Source: Flavobacteriaceae bacterium
GTDB lineage: Bacteria; Bacteroidota; Bacteroidia; Flavobacteriales; Flavobacteriaceae
Direction: 5' to 3'
Assembly: GCA_013214065.1 (NCBI GenBank)
Contig: JABSPK010000014.1
Span: forward strand, 1 to 64,000
Length of the DNA stretch: 64,000 nucleotides
Shown: piece after piece, positions 16,957 to 25,152 of the stretch
Layout of the letters: every line of letters begins with the position of its first letter
Position numbering within the stretch: position 1 is the stretch's first letter
The notes under the pieces: generated by a model
Database searches by the model: none
Told to the model about the DNA's origin: nothing
Seen by the model: only the letters and a program-made list of their open reading frames with translations
Made by a program: the position numbers and the translations under genes

Positions 16957-17586
16957 ATGGAACCCACTACCTGGTTGTCATTCGTCGGAACCGTCATCCT
17001 ACTGGCTTTAACCCCGGGCCCGAGTATCCTATTGGTAACGGCTAATAGTATGAAGTATGGCAAAGCGAAGACCGTTGGGACCATTGCGGGGGATCTGACG
17101 GCCAACCTTTGTCAAATCATCCTAGCCGCTATCGGGTTGGCCACAATCGTAGTTTCTTCAGGTGAATTGTTCCAGCTGATCAAGTGGTTCGGTGTAGCGT
17201 ATTTGATTTATATGGGAATCGCGAAAATCATTGCAAAACCGACAACCGTATTGAAACAAGAGGGTAAGGAAAAACGCAGTTTTTCCAAGTTGTTCTTAGA
17301 AGGTTTCTTGATGTCCGCTGCAAATCCAAAGGCCATCGTCTTTTTTGCTGCTCTTTTTCCGTTATTTCTGGATGAAAGCCTCCCCGTGCTCCCTCAAATA
17401 GCGATCCTTGCCGTTACCTTTTTGTTGATTGACGGGCTTTCCTTGTTTGTGTATACGGTATTCGCCGAAAAACTGGGACACTATCTTGAAAACCAACAAA
17501 AAGTCCACCTTCAAAATCGCATTGTAGGCGGTTTGTTGATCCTAAGTGGTATGCTGCTATCTACGATAAAACGGACGACGAACTGA
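16957..17586 (+). CDS. LysE-family translocator (amino acid/metabolite exporter)
   Basis: A 209-residue protein with six hydrophobic helices. The N-terminal LALTPGPSILLVTANSMKYG is the classical LysE/RhtB signature. The family exports amino acids or related metabolites. It starts four bases after the BASS gene, so both should be on one mRNA; an import/export pair acting on small acids is plausible. It ends before a strong palindromic terminator. Confidence 0.88.
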   Translation: MEPTTWLSFVGTVILLALTPGPSILLVTANSMKYGKAKTVGTIAGDLTANLCQIILAAIGLATIVVSSGELFQLIKWFGVAYLIYMGIAKIIAKPTTVLKQEGKEKRSFSKLFLEGFLMSAANPKAIVFFAALFPLFLDESLPVLPQIAILAVTFLLIDGLSLFVYTVFAEKLGHYLENQQKVHLQNRIVGGLLILSGMLLSTIKRTTN

Positions 17587-17651
17587 TCGACACGCCCCTA
17601 AAAATCGCCTTGAAGGCCATCATTTCTAAAGCAAGTCCGTTCTGAAAACAT

Positions 17652-17679
17652 AAAAACCTGGGGAATTCCCCAGGTTTTT
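17652..17679. terminator. bidirectional rho-independent terminator
   Basis: Perfect 28-bp palindrome: AAAAACCTGGGG, centre AATT, CCCCAGGTTTTT. It lies between two convergent transcription units (LysE rightward, dienelactone hydrolase leftward), about 65 bp from the first and 40 bp from the second stop codon. A T-run is available on both strands. Confidence 0.92.
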
Positions 17680-17718
17680 GAATAGCCGTATCTATGGCTA
17701 TGAAAGTCACATTTCCTT

Positions 17719-18552
17719 TCAAAAAGCCTCGGCGAACAAAGCTTGGAGGCTGGCCCAAGATTTGGCATCGGCATCGGCATCATAGGCCAAAGGTAAATTG
17801 AATTTCTCCCCATTGGCATCGGCTTCCTTGCTGGTAAAGCTGTGCTTAACCCCCGGATAGGCGATGTATTGGTAGTCGGCTTGGATCGAATCCATGGCAC
17901 TTTTGAAGGCCGTTATGGATTCTGGGCTGATAAAGGGATCATCGGCCCCATTGCAGACTAAGACCTTGGCTTTCAATTGTTCGCCCGGCATCACGGGTAG
18001 TTGAACCCCACTATGGAAGGCGGCAACGGCATCGAGATCGGCACCGGAATTCGCCATGGTCAAGACCACACTCCCGCCAAAGCAATACCCAATGGCGGCG
18101 ATTTTGTCGGCATCTACCGAGGCATGGCCTTGTAATAGTTCGAGGGCCGCATTGAATCGACCAGTAGCTTCGGGCAGGTTGCCCATGACGCTGCTGGCAA
18201 ATTTTCCGGCATCTTCAGGGTGCTCGGCGAGTTTGCCATCGCCGTACATATCGACGGCCAAGGCTGTATACCCTAATTCGGCCAACATATCGGCCCGTTG
18301 GCGTACATAGTCGTTATGGCCCCACCATTCGTGTACGATCAACACTCCAGGGCGTTTTCCTTCGGCATTGGCATCGTAGGCGATATAGCCCTTGAGTTGG
18401 GTACTGTCTTTGGCATAGGTGACTTCTTCCCCTTTGACCGCGACGGCTACGGGTTCGGCCACCGTTTCTTCGGCCTTGTTTTCGGTTTTGGATTTACAGG
18501 CAGTACCTACGACAAGTAGGGCAACTGCGGCGGATTTTAAAATCGTTTTCAT
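17719..18552 (-). CDS. dienelactone hydrolase family lipoprotein
   Basis: A 277-residue alpha/beta hydrolase with a lipobox at VVGTAC (Cys19). Catalytic triad of dienelactone hydrolases: Cys in IGYCFGGSVV (about 157), Asp in NGADDPF (about 204), His in GVKHSFT (about 237); the conserved Glu lies in VHEWWGHN (about 75). Members open lactones or hydrolyse esters in the catabolism of aromatics, but many homologues are uncharacterised. The lipoprotein signal, with a 25-residue acidic/alanine-rich linker, places this one outside the cytoplasm. Ordinary length. Confidence 0.88.
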   Translation of the reverse strand: MKTILKSAAVALLVVGTACKSKTENKAEETVAEPVAVAVKGEEVTYAKDSTQLKGYIAYDANAEGKRPGVLIVHEWWGHNDYVRQRADMLAELGYTALAVDMYGDGKLAEHPEDAGKFASSVMGNLPEATGRFNAALELLQGHASVDADKIAAIGYCFGGSVVLTMANSGADLDAVAAFHSGVQLPVMPGEQLKAKVLVCNGADDPFISPESITAFKSAMDSIQADYQYIAYPGVKHSFTSKEADANGEKFNLPLAYDADADAKSWASLQALFAEAF

Positions 18553-18688
18553 GGTTTCGGAACATTTTGGTTTTTAAAGGTAGCGAATAAACCCAAGGAA
18601 ATAAAGGATCTCGTCTCATGGGATCAGCACGCTAGGACACTCCTTGAAATCCCTGTTGCTTACAGAAATATATGGGCATCCTTAAACC

Positions 18689-18719
18689 TTTGTCACCACC
18701 GACTTTCTTTCTATCTTTA
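18689..18719 (+). promoter_or_regulatory. promoter-like element for the VOC lipoprotein gene
   Basis: TTTG (18689-18692), 19-nt spacer, TATCTTTA (18712-18719). One base from the TAnnTTTG consensus. It is 46-76 bp before the start codon. Confidence 0.4.
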
Positions 18720-18764
18720 AAAGGCTTTTAAACGAGCACATTAGCTAACCATAAAGAACCCATC

Positions 18765-19301
18765 ATGAAAGCGATTACCCTCCTGCTGGCCGCCGTTTTG
18801 TTCCTCGGGGCCTGTACCGATCAAAAGGCCCTCGACGAGAAAGAGGCCCAATTGGCCGAACTCCAAGCCCAACTAGACAGCCTACAGCTGGCCCGATCTT
18901 CCGATTACGGGCAAATCGCCCCCTTTATGACCTTTCAAAAGGAAGATGCCGAAACGGCCATGACCTTCTATATGGGCCTCTTCGAAAATTCGGAAATCGT
19001 CAGCCTACAACGTTGGGGCAAAGACGCCCCCAGCAAGGAAGGTACCATCATGCACGCCAGCTTTACTTTGGATGGCCGCTTGTACCGCTGCAGCGACAGC
19101 CCCGCGATCCACGAATGGGACTTTACCCCGGCCGTATCCAATTATGTGGAATGTTCCGATGAGGCCCAGCTCAAAACGCTGTTCACCGCCTTATCCGAAA
19201 ATGGCCAGGTCCTCATGCCCTTGGGCAACTATGGGTTTAGCCAACAATTCGGTTTTGTGCAAGACCGCTTCGGGGTCTCTTGGCAATTGAATTTGCCATA
19301 G
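18765..19301 (+). CDS. exported VOC-superfamily (PhnB-like) lipoprotein
   Basis: A 178-residue protein. Residues 1-17 are a lipoprotein signal (lipobox FLGAC), followed by a coiled coil (about 20-43, LDEKEAQLAELQAQLDSLQ) and a PhnB-type vicinal-oxygen-chelate domain (about 48-178): IAPFMTFQKEDAETAMTFYMGLFENSE at its start and GFVQDRFGVSWQLNLP at its end, the canonical ending of PhnB/3-demethylubiquinone-type proteins. PhnB-like proteins are usually cytoplasmic; fusion to a lipobox and coiled coil is unusual. Function unknown. Intact and with its own promoter-like site. Confidence 0.82.
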   Translation: MKAITLLLAAVLFLGACTDQKALDEKEAQLAELQAQLDSLQLARSSDYGQIAPFMTFQKEDAETAMTFYMGLFENSEIVSLQRWGKDAPSKEGTIMHASFTLDGRLYRCSDSPAIHEWDFTPAVSNYVECSDEAQLKTLFTALSENGQVLMPLGNYGFSQQFGFVQDRFGVSWQLNLP

Positions 19302-19449
19302 GGTTTTGAAGCGTTAGGGATGATCAAAACAGTGGGGCAGCCTACGAATAATTGCTATTTTTAACCCACAGCAATTTCCAATACCTGCATTCCTGAAAGC
19401 GTTACGTCACATTACCATCCCTAAAAAATGGATCAGAAACGGCCTGATT

Positions 19450-20193
19450 TTGGTGCTGATAACGGTCTTGTCCAACCACCTGTTCCAACCGGATAACTCC
19501 CCCTTCAGTGATTCGTACGAATTTCCTTGGTTTGCCATCGGGGTTTCCATTGGCTTGACTTTGGTGGTGATCGTGATCACCGAACTCAACTACCGCTACT
19601 ACAAGCGCAGTCATTTTGCCCAAAGAATCAATGCACAATCCATCGGACGCTTCTTATTGACCACCTTGGGCTACATCAGTATCTTCTATGTCGCCTTCTA
19701 CTATTCCTTCAACGGGTTTATGGTCGAAACCATCATTCCGCTGCTCAACGGCTACGTCATTTCGTTATTGATGTGCGTGGTCGGTATCACAGGCTGGTAT
19801 GGTCCGGACCTCTATCGACTGCACCGTCGTACGGCGATCGAAGGGCAGCTCAAGGTCGACCATGCGGGCAAGATCAGCCTAGTGCCCTTTCAAGAAATCG
19901 CCTGGGTGTACAGCGAACATAAAAAAGCGTATATCGTCAAAACCGACGGTCGTTTGGTCCCCACCGATTTTACCTTGAACGAGGTAGAGGAAAAAATCAT
20001 GGCCCACCGCTTTTATCGTGCTAACCGACAGACCATTGTACACGCGGCTTCCATCGAACAGGTACAGGCCATTGAAAACGGCAAGCTATCGGTACGCTTG
20101 AAAGCGCGACTCAACGATGCGAAAACGGAGCCGATCAACATCAGCCGCTACAAAAAGCAGGAATTCCTGCAGTGGTTCGAAGACACCCCCTAG
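19450..20193 (+). CDS. membrane-anchored LytTR-family transcriptional regulator
   Basis: About 247 residues. Four hydrophobic helices (roughly 20-40, 65-85, 95-115 of this ORF plus one near its N-terminus) precede a C-terminal LytTR DNA-binding domain (about 145-247) with VPFQEIAWVYSEHKKAYIVKTDGR and FYRANRQTIVHAASIEQVQ. In Bacteroidota such proteins couple an envelope input to transcription. The start is uncertain: only TTG at 19450 is available inside the ORF, but the reading frame stays open upstream with ALRHITIPKKWIRNGLILVL, so the true protein may begin at a rare start some 40-70 bp earlier. Confidence 0.8.
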   Translation: MVLITVLSNHLFQPDNSPFSDSYEFPWFAIGVSIGLTLVVIVITELNYRYYKRSHFAQRINAQSIGRFLLTTLGYISIFYVAFYYSFNGFMVETIIPLLNGYVISLLMCVVGITGWYGPDLYRLHRRTAIEGQLKVDHAGKISLVPFQEIAWVYSEHKKAYIVKTDGRLVPTDFTLNEVEEKIMAHRFYRANRQTIVHAASIEQVQAIENGKLSVRLKARLNDAKTEPINISRYKKQEFLQWFEDTP

Positions 20194-20309
20194 CCCCTGA
20201 CGACCATTCGGGCATTTCTTTGCTACCATTCGGTCAAAACCTACGGTATTTGGGGCCTAGCACGGGAGACTACTTCATTTCTTTGTGACTCATCAAAACC
20301 ATTCACGTC

Positions 20310-20957
20310 ATGAAAAGCAGTACTTTGAAATTTTATCTGATTCCCATAACCGTCTTGATCCTAGGTACGATCATGTACTTTTTGGGCTATTTCCAAATGA
20401 TCTTTGCGGCCCTGATCGTCTTGATCGCAAGTGCCCTTGAATACGGCAAGGGGCTGTTCGCCTCCATGGGCTTCCAACGTTCGAAACGCAAAGCTTTCGA
20501 TCTCTTGGTCGTGGCCCCTTTGCTCGCCGCGGTCATCTTTTTTGTCTACCTCTACCTTTTGATCCCCGGAGTGACCTATTTGACGGGCGCCCCCATGGAC
20601 TTCAGTGCCTTTGAGGTCTATAAAGGGGACCTTCCGGCTATATTGACCCTTACGCTTTTTGCTTGGGTGTCGGCCGCCTTTGGCGAAGAAATCGTGTTTC
20701 GCGGGTATTTGATGCGGCAGTTCGTCAAGTTCTTCGGCGACGGCAAGCTGGCCCTGGTATTGAACATCCTGATCTTTGGGGTGCTCTTTGGCTATCTCCA
20801 TGCCTATCAAGGCATCAGTGGGCAGATCATCACCGGTATCATAGGCATGCTCTTGGCCACCATCTTTTACCTCCGCAAGTACGACCTTTGGTTCTGTATC
20901 GCGTTGCACGGCTTTATCGATACCATCGCCATGGTATTCATCTATTACGGAATCTAA
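20310..20957 (+). CDS. CPBP family intramembrane glutamic protease
   Basis: A 215-residue multi-spanning membrane protein of the CAAX protease/bacteriocin-processing family. The catalytic motif EExxxR is present in FGEEIVFRGYL (about Glu126, Glu127, Arg131), and the second-site His in FGYLHAYQG. These enzymes cleave peptides in the membrane; some confer bacteriocin immunity or process precursors. One of four CPBP proteins in this window. Start ATG well placed. Confidence 0.85.
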   Translation: MKSSTLKFYLIPITVLILGTIMYFLGYFQMIFAALIVLIASALEYGKGLFASMGFQRSKRKAFDLLVVAPLLAAVIFFVYLYLLIPGVTYLTGAPMDFSAFEVYKGDLPAILTLTLFAWVSAAFGEEIVFRGYLMRQFVKFFGDGKLALVLNILIFGVLFGYLHAYQGISGQIITGIIGMLLATIFYLRKYDLWFCIALHGFIDTIAMVFIYYGI

Positions 20958-21013
20958 AGGGGAAAGGCTTGGTTGGGGAGGATTCTCGCAAGGAATCCTT
21001 ACCTTAACCAAAC

Positions 21014-22720
21014 ATGAAAAAACTACTGATCCCGATCATCATCGTTGCGGCGGCCTGTGCGCCCCCCAAGGAAAAGACCAAGTCGATCTCAGAACTGGCC
21101 GATACCTATTTGGAACGCATGGCGGCCCGCTATCCGGAAGAGCGGTACTATTTTGACGTCCCTATTGACGACCACAACCGCTTTTCCGATAACGATTTGG
21201 AGGCCTTGGCCACCTGGCAGGCCTTTGAAGACAGCCTGTATACCGAACTCCAAGGTTTCGATGCCTCGGGTTTTGCCCAGGCCGACCAGATCACCTACTG
21301 GCTGCTGAAAGAGGAATTGGAACGCAGTCAGGCCTTAAGGGCCTGCAAACGCGAACTCTGGGATGTCGACCACAAATGGAACTTCTATAATAACTGGTTG
21401 AGCGTTGTCGATTTTCAACCCGTGGGTAGCGATAGTTTGAGGGAACAGGCCTTGGAACGGTGGAATATTTTTCCCGGCTATGTGGATGTCGAAATCGATA
21501 AGTTGGAGCGCGGCTTGGCCGAGGGCTACAGCATGCCGAAAGAGATCGTGCGTTTGGTCATCGACCAGGTGGATGTGTTATCGGGTTATGGCATCGAGGA
21601 ATCCCCTTTTATGGGTCCGGCTGAGCGCGATAGCAGTGCCGCCTTTAAAGCGGCCTGGCAAGAACTGGTGCTCGAGCGCATCCATCCCGCCCTAACGAAA
21701 TACGGCGATTACCTTAAAAACCAGTATTTGCCCAAGGCGCGCGATGAAGCCTCCGTCTTGGCCCTACCCACTGGGGAAGCCTGTTATCGGGCCTACATCC
21801 GAAGCAATACCACTACCAACCGAACCGGAAAAGACATTTTCGAACAAGGGCTCGAAATCGTGCAAGCCAATAGCGCGACCGTGCAGGACTTGGGGCAGCA
21901 CCTTTACGGTACTTCCGATTTTACCGAGATCATCGCGGGCATTAAATCCGATTCGACCCTCTATTTCAAAACGGCGGACGAGGTCTTGGCCCACGCCAAC
22001 GCCATGGTCGATTCGGCCCGACTGAAGTGTCCCGATTGGTTCGACCTACTCCCAAGTTCCGAAATGACCGTCAAGCCCTACCTGCCCCATGAATCGGGCA
22101 TTGGGTCCTATGAAATTGCCACGGACAACAACCCGGCCTATTTTCGCATTAGCCTGAGGAAGCCCGAACGGCAGACCTACCACAACAATGAGAAACTGGC
22201 CTTTCACGAGGGGTTTCCGGGGCACCATCTACAATTGGGCATCGAAGCCGATATCGAGGGCTTGCACCCGATCCGTGAGATCATGGGCTTCACCAGTTAT
22301 GCGGAAGGATGGGCCCGCTATGCCGAACAGCTTTCGGAAGAGATGGGGCTCTACCAACACAAAGCCTCCTTGATCCACCGAAGGTCATGGCCAGCCCGGG
22401 GTATGGTCATCGATCCCGCCCTGCACCTCAACCTTTGGCCCCGTGATTCGATCATTGACTTCATGATGGCTTCCGGTATGAGTCATGGCTCAGCAACCCG
22501 GCTGTACCAGCGCAGTATCGTATCACCGGCCCAGCTGACCTCCTACGATGTGGGCGGTGAGGAATTCAAAAGCCTACGTCAACAAGCGGAAACTGAATTG
22601 CAGGACGATTTCGATATCAAGGAATTCCACAAGGTGGTCTTGGAAAACGGATCCATCCCCTTATCGGCCTTACGCTTTCAGGTCGAACAGTGGATCGCGC
22701 GCAAGCAAGCGGGTAACTAG
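21014..22720 (+). CDS. DUF885 family putative zinc metallopeptidase lipoprotein
   Basis: A 568-residue lipoprotein (lipobox near AAAC, within the first 16 residues). DUF885 proteins are putative carboxypeptidase-like metallopeptidases with a zinc site of the form HExxPGHH: here HEGFPGHHLQLG at about residues 398-405, and the third ligand probably in YAEGWARYAE about 40 residues later. Length and architecture are those of the family. Peptide substrates unknown. It stands alone, about 57 bp after the CPBP gene, on the same strand; the second may be read through. Confidence 0.85.
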   Translation: MKKLLIPIIIVAAACAPPKEKTKSISELADTYLERMAARYPEERYYFDVPIDDHNRFSDNDLEALATWQAFEDSLYTELQGFDASGFAQADQITYWLLKEELERSQALRACKRELWDVDHKWNFYNNWLSVVDFQPVGSDSLREQALERWNIFPGYVDVEIDKLERGLAEGYSMPKEIVRLVIDQVDVLSGYGIEESPFMGPAERDSSAAFKAAWQELVLERIHPALTKYGDYLKNQYLPKARDEASVLALPTGEACYRAYIRSNTTTNRTGKDIFEQGLEIVQANSATVQDLGQHLYGTSDFTEIIAGIKSDSTLYFKTADEVLAHANAMVDSARLKCPDWFDLLPSSEMTVKPYLPHESGIGSYEIATDNNPAYFRISLRKPERQTYHNNEKLAFHEGFPGHHLQLGIEADIEGLHPIREIMGFTSYAEGWARYAEQLSEEMGLYQHKASLIHRRSWPARGMVIDPALHLNLWPRDSIIDFMMASGMSHGSATRLYQRSIVSPAQLTSYDVGGEEFKSLRQQAETELQDDFDIKEFHKVVLENGSIPLSALRFQVEQWIARKQAGN

Positions 22721-22784
22721 GGCATAGTAAGTTCATACTAACCCGTTATCTTAGCGCAACCATTGCTAAGGAAATGGCCTGATA

Positions 22785-22817
22785 TTGCGCTTTTTGGGCC
22801 AAGTGATCGTATCTTTG
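22785..22817 (+). promoter_or_regulatory. Bacteroidetes-type promoter
   Basis: TTG (22785-22787), 22-nt spacer, TATCTTTG (22810-22817), an exact TAnnTTTG. It would transcribe the small ORF at 22925 and msrB, with a leader of about 100 nt. Confidence 0.6.
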
Positions 22818-22924
22818 CAAAAAATTTTATAAAACGATGTTAAGTTTCTAGGATTTTCCGTCCAATAAAGGGAAGTCCGCTCCCGAAACAAAGAGCGACC
22901 ATTGAAATTTGCGATAGTAAGCCT

Positions 22925-23161
22925 ATGAAGATATCTCGCGAAAAAGCCAAGGAAATTTGCACCAAAAGCCAGTATGGTGAAGCCAAATGGTGGGAACTTG
23001 TGCAACTCAACATTTTTTTGCTCATCAGCAAGGACTGTGCGCGTTTTTCCTTGGAAAACCGAAAGCTCACCAGCCTTTGCGAAAATGCCGATTTGGTCAG
23101 CCTCAGTGAGGAAGACAAACAGGCCATGAAGGCGCAGTTGAACGAAAAGTCTTCCAATTAA
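22925..23161 (+). CDS. small cysteine-containing cytoplasmic protein of unknown function
   Basis: Seventy-eight residues, no signal peptide, no membrane helix. It reads [27 protein letters not shown]... and has three cysteines (at about 12, 38 and 52). It resembles a widespread family of small Flavobacteria proteins whose members often carry an HxxxCxxC-like motif as in small anti-sigma/zinc-binding proteins; here the would-be zinc-site residues are partly changed (N in place of H, S in place of C), so the site may be degenerate. The gene lies 59 bp before msrB, probably in the same transcript. Confidence 0.55.
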   Translation: MKISREKAKEICTKSQYGEAKWWELVQLNIFLLISKDCARFSLENRKLTSLCENADLVSLSEEDKQAMKAQLNEKSSN

Positions 23162-23220
23162 GGCCTCTTCGGATGGCTTCGGAATCCAAAGTCCAGCGAC
23201 GAATTAAAAACATACGACCC

Positions 23221-23751
23221 ATGCGTGTATCCCTACTCCTCCTTTGCAGCCTTGTCTCCTTAACGGCGGCCTGCCAATCGAAAACCACTTCCAAAGAAGC
23301 GGCCCAGACCTTCCCGATCCAAAAATCGGAGGCCGAATGGAAACAACAGCTCGATGACAAGCAATTCTATGTCTTGCGCCAACAGGGTACCGAATACGCC
23401 TTTACCGGGGCTTATTGGGACAACAAGAAAAAGGGCATCTATTATTCGGCGGCGACGGGGCAACCCCTGTTCAGTTCCGAACATAAATTCAAATCGCGCA
23501 CCGGTTGGCCCAGCTGTTCCAAGCCGCTAACAGAGGACGCCGTGATCGAAGTGGTCGATAAAAGCCATGGCATGGTGCGCACCGAAGTGGTCGATAGCGG
23601 TAGTGGATCGCATTTGGGCCATGTCTTCAACGACGGACCGGCCCCTACGGGACTCCGCTATTGCATGAATTCCGCTTCCTTGCTCTTCGTGGCCGAAGGG
23701 GAACCCTTGCCCGACATCGTCAAGCAATGGCAGGCGCAACAAGCCAAATAA
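23221..23751 (+). CDS. msrB: peptide-methionine (R)-S-oxide reductase MsrB, lipoprotein form lacking the zinc site
   Basis: Repairs oxidised methionine (R-sulfoxide) in proteins. From the ATG at 23221, residues 1-18 are a lipoprotein signal (LTAAC), so the enzyme works outside the cytoplasm. The family hallmarks are present: [11 protein letters not shown] (recycling Cys at about 99), [11 protein letters not shown] and RYCMNSASL (catalytic Cys at about 148). Many MsrB proteins carry two CxxC pairs for zinc; here the first reads [11 protein letters not shown] and the second [12 protein letters not shown], with all four positions lost, which is known in a zinc-free subgroup. The ORF extends upstream to 23173 but the ATG at 23221 is the better start. 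Confidence 0.93.
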   Translation: MRVSLLLLCSLVSLTAACQSKTTSKEAAQTFPIQKSEAEWKQQLDDKQFYVLRQQGTEYAFTGAYWDNKKKGIYYSAATGQPLFSSEHKFKSRTGWPSCSKPLTEDAVIEVVDKSHGMVRTEVVDSGSGSHLGHVFNDGPAPTGLRYCMNSASLLFVAEGEPLPDIVKQWQAQQAK

Positions 23752-23862
23752 GCAGCGTAGCGATTCCATCGGAAACGCTTTAAAACCTATCCTAAAGAAC
23801 CGTAGCGGTACTGAGTTTCGTCGCCCGAAAAGCCTACCTTGGTCCTGAATGCAAATACCGCC

Positions 23863-24561
23863 ATGCGCAAGACCTTTTTCAATTGGAGTACGGGTAAGGA
23901 TTCGGCCCTCGCCCTATATCGGTTACTACAAGACCAGGAACTGTCGATCGACCGTTTGTTGACCACCGTGAACCGAAATCACGACCGGGTTTCCATGCAC
24001 GGTTTGCGACGGGAGTTGCTCCTCAGTCAAGTCGCGGCGCTGGGCATCGACCACGACACGGTCGAACTACCCGAAAATCCGACCATGGAGGCTTACAATG
24101 CCCTCATGGGCGCCACTGTTGCGGAGTTGAAAGCAGCGGGCTATACGGACTGTGCTTTTGGTGATATTTTCCTAGAAGACCTTCGACAATACCGCGAACG
24201 GCAGTTAACTGGCATCCAATGCCATTTTCCCCTCTGGAAGCGCGATACCCATGAACTGTTCTTGGAATTCGCGGACCTGGGTTTTAAAGCCGTGGTGGTC
24301 TGCTTGAACGCAACGCTCTTGGACCCCGCCTTTTTGGGTCGCGAATTAGATCGTGATTTTTTAAAGGACCTCCCTCCTGAGGTCGACCCTTGTGGGGAAA
24401 ATGGGGAATTCCATACCTTTTGTTACGACGGCCCGATCTTCAAACGACCCGTTCCTTTTGTTTTGGGCGAGACCATTGAACGGCACTACCCCGCCCCTGA
24501 AGGAGATGAACGGGAGAGCGTGCCTTACGGGTTTATCGATCTCTTATCCAAAAAGACTTAA
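23863..24561 (+). CDS. Dph6/ATP-binding PP-loop family protein (diphthine-ammonia ligase-like)
   Basis: A 232-residue PP-loop ATPase (COG2102/DUF71). The ATP-binding motif is NWSTGKDSALALY near the N-terminus (residues about 7-19), an S-T-G-K-D-S variant of SGGKDS. The C-terminal half has the conserved DPCGENGEFHTF and CYDGPIF (about 185-210), diagnostic for this family. In eukaryotes and archaea it amidates diphthine; bacteria lack diphthamide so its role here is unknown. Bacterial homologues may act on small amides. Start ATG at 23863 chosen over upstream TTG at 23839. Confidence 0.85.
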   Translation: MRKTFFNWSTGKDSALALYRLLQDQELSIDRLLTTVNRNHDRVSMHGLRRELLLSQVAALGIDHDTVELPENPTMEAYNALMGATVAELKAAGYTDCAFGDIFLEDLRQYRERQLTGIQCHFPLWKRDTHELFLEFADLGFKAVVVCLNATLLDPAFLGRELDRDFLKDLPPEVDPCGENGEFHTFCYDGPIFKRPVPFVLGETIERHYPAPEGDERESVPYGFIDLLSKKT

Positions 24562-24690
24562 GTAATTGGGGAAAAGGCAAAGGATAAGGTAAGGAATGCG
24601 GTTGGAAATCATGTATCTTAGGACTTGATGCAAAAAAGTATCGACCGAATGGTCGGCACGCCAATATAGTGCAACACTGCAGAGATCAAC

Positions 24691-25152
24691 ATGAAGGTAT
24701 TGAAATACAAAAAGAAAAGAGAAAAGCTTGAAAATAACTGGCTTTTTAAATCATTGGAAAGCTTGGAGAAAGACGATTGGGGGACAGTGCCCGTAGGTGA
24801 AAGCTATCTTGTGACAAGCTGTTATAGAGTGAGAAAAAAGCCTTTAAACAGCTTAGAAATTGAGGATATCAGAATGCTGATCGGGCAAAATCTAGGTTTA
24901 AAATATGTAATCCCTTTAGCCCTCGAAATATTACAAAAAAATATCCTTGCTGAAGGTGATTTCTATGAGGGGGACTTACTCAAATCCGTTTTGACTAGCG
25001 ATCCCGACTATTGGAAGATAGAACGTGAGGACTGGAATACTGTAATAGCACTTTACGAAAACAACTTGGAAATAATCAAAAACGAAGCGGCGGAATACGA
25101 AACTGGAAGAGCACTAATTAAGGCGTTTAAGGAATTTGAAAAAATAAAATGA
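24691..25152 (+). CDS. cdiI: contact-dependent inhibition immunity protein (CdiI_2-like), orphan
   Basis: A 153-residue cytoplasmic protein. The order LFKSLESLEKDDWG, SYLVTSCYRVRKKPLNSL, IEDIRMLIGQNLGLKYVIPLALE and GDFYEGDLLKSVL is that of the CDI immunity family PF18593 (CdiI_2): strong match to remembered members. Such proteins neutralise a cognate toxin delivered by CdiA-type exoproteins. No CdiA/CdiB or other polymorphic toxin is in this window, so it is an orphan. Lower GC than neighbours on the left, a sign of recent arrival. Its stop overlaps the start of the Crp/Fnr gene by 4 bp (ATGA), so the two are translated as a unit. Confidence 0.8.
   Translation: MKVLKYKKKREKLENNWLFKSLESLEKDDWGTVPVGESYLVTSCYRVRKKPLNSLEIEDIRMLIGQNLGLKYVIPLALEILQKNILAEGDFYEGDLLKSVLTSDPDYWKIEREDWNTVIALYENNLEIIKNEAAEYETGRALIKAFKEFEKIK

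Noticed and set aside
20361-21011. 216-residue open frame on the minus strand
   Set aside because: It is antisense to the CPBP gene, its translation is unusually rich in D, H and Q and has no domain; the plus-strand gene has clear motifs.
24640-24653. CGACC-GAAT-GGTCG hairpin before the CdiI-like gene
   Set aside because: Only five base pairs and no T-run; too short to call a terminator or riboswitch.
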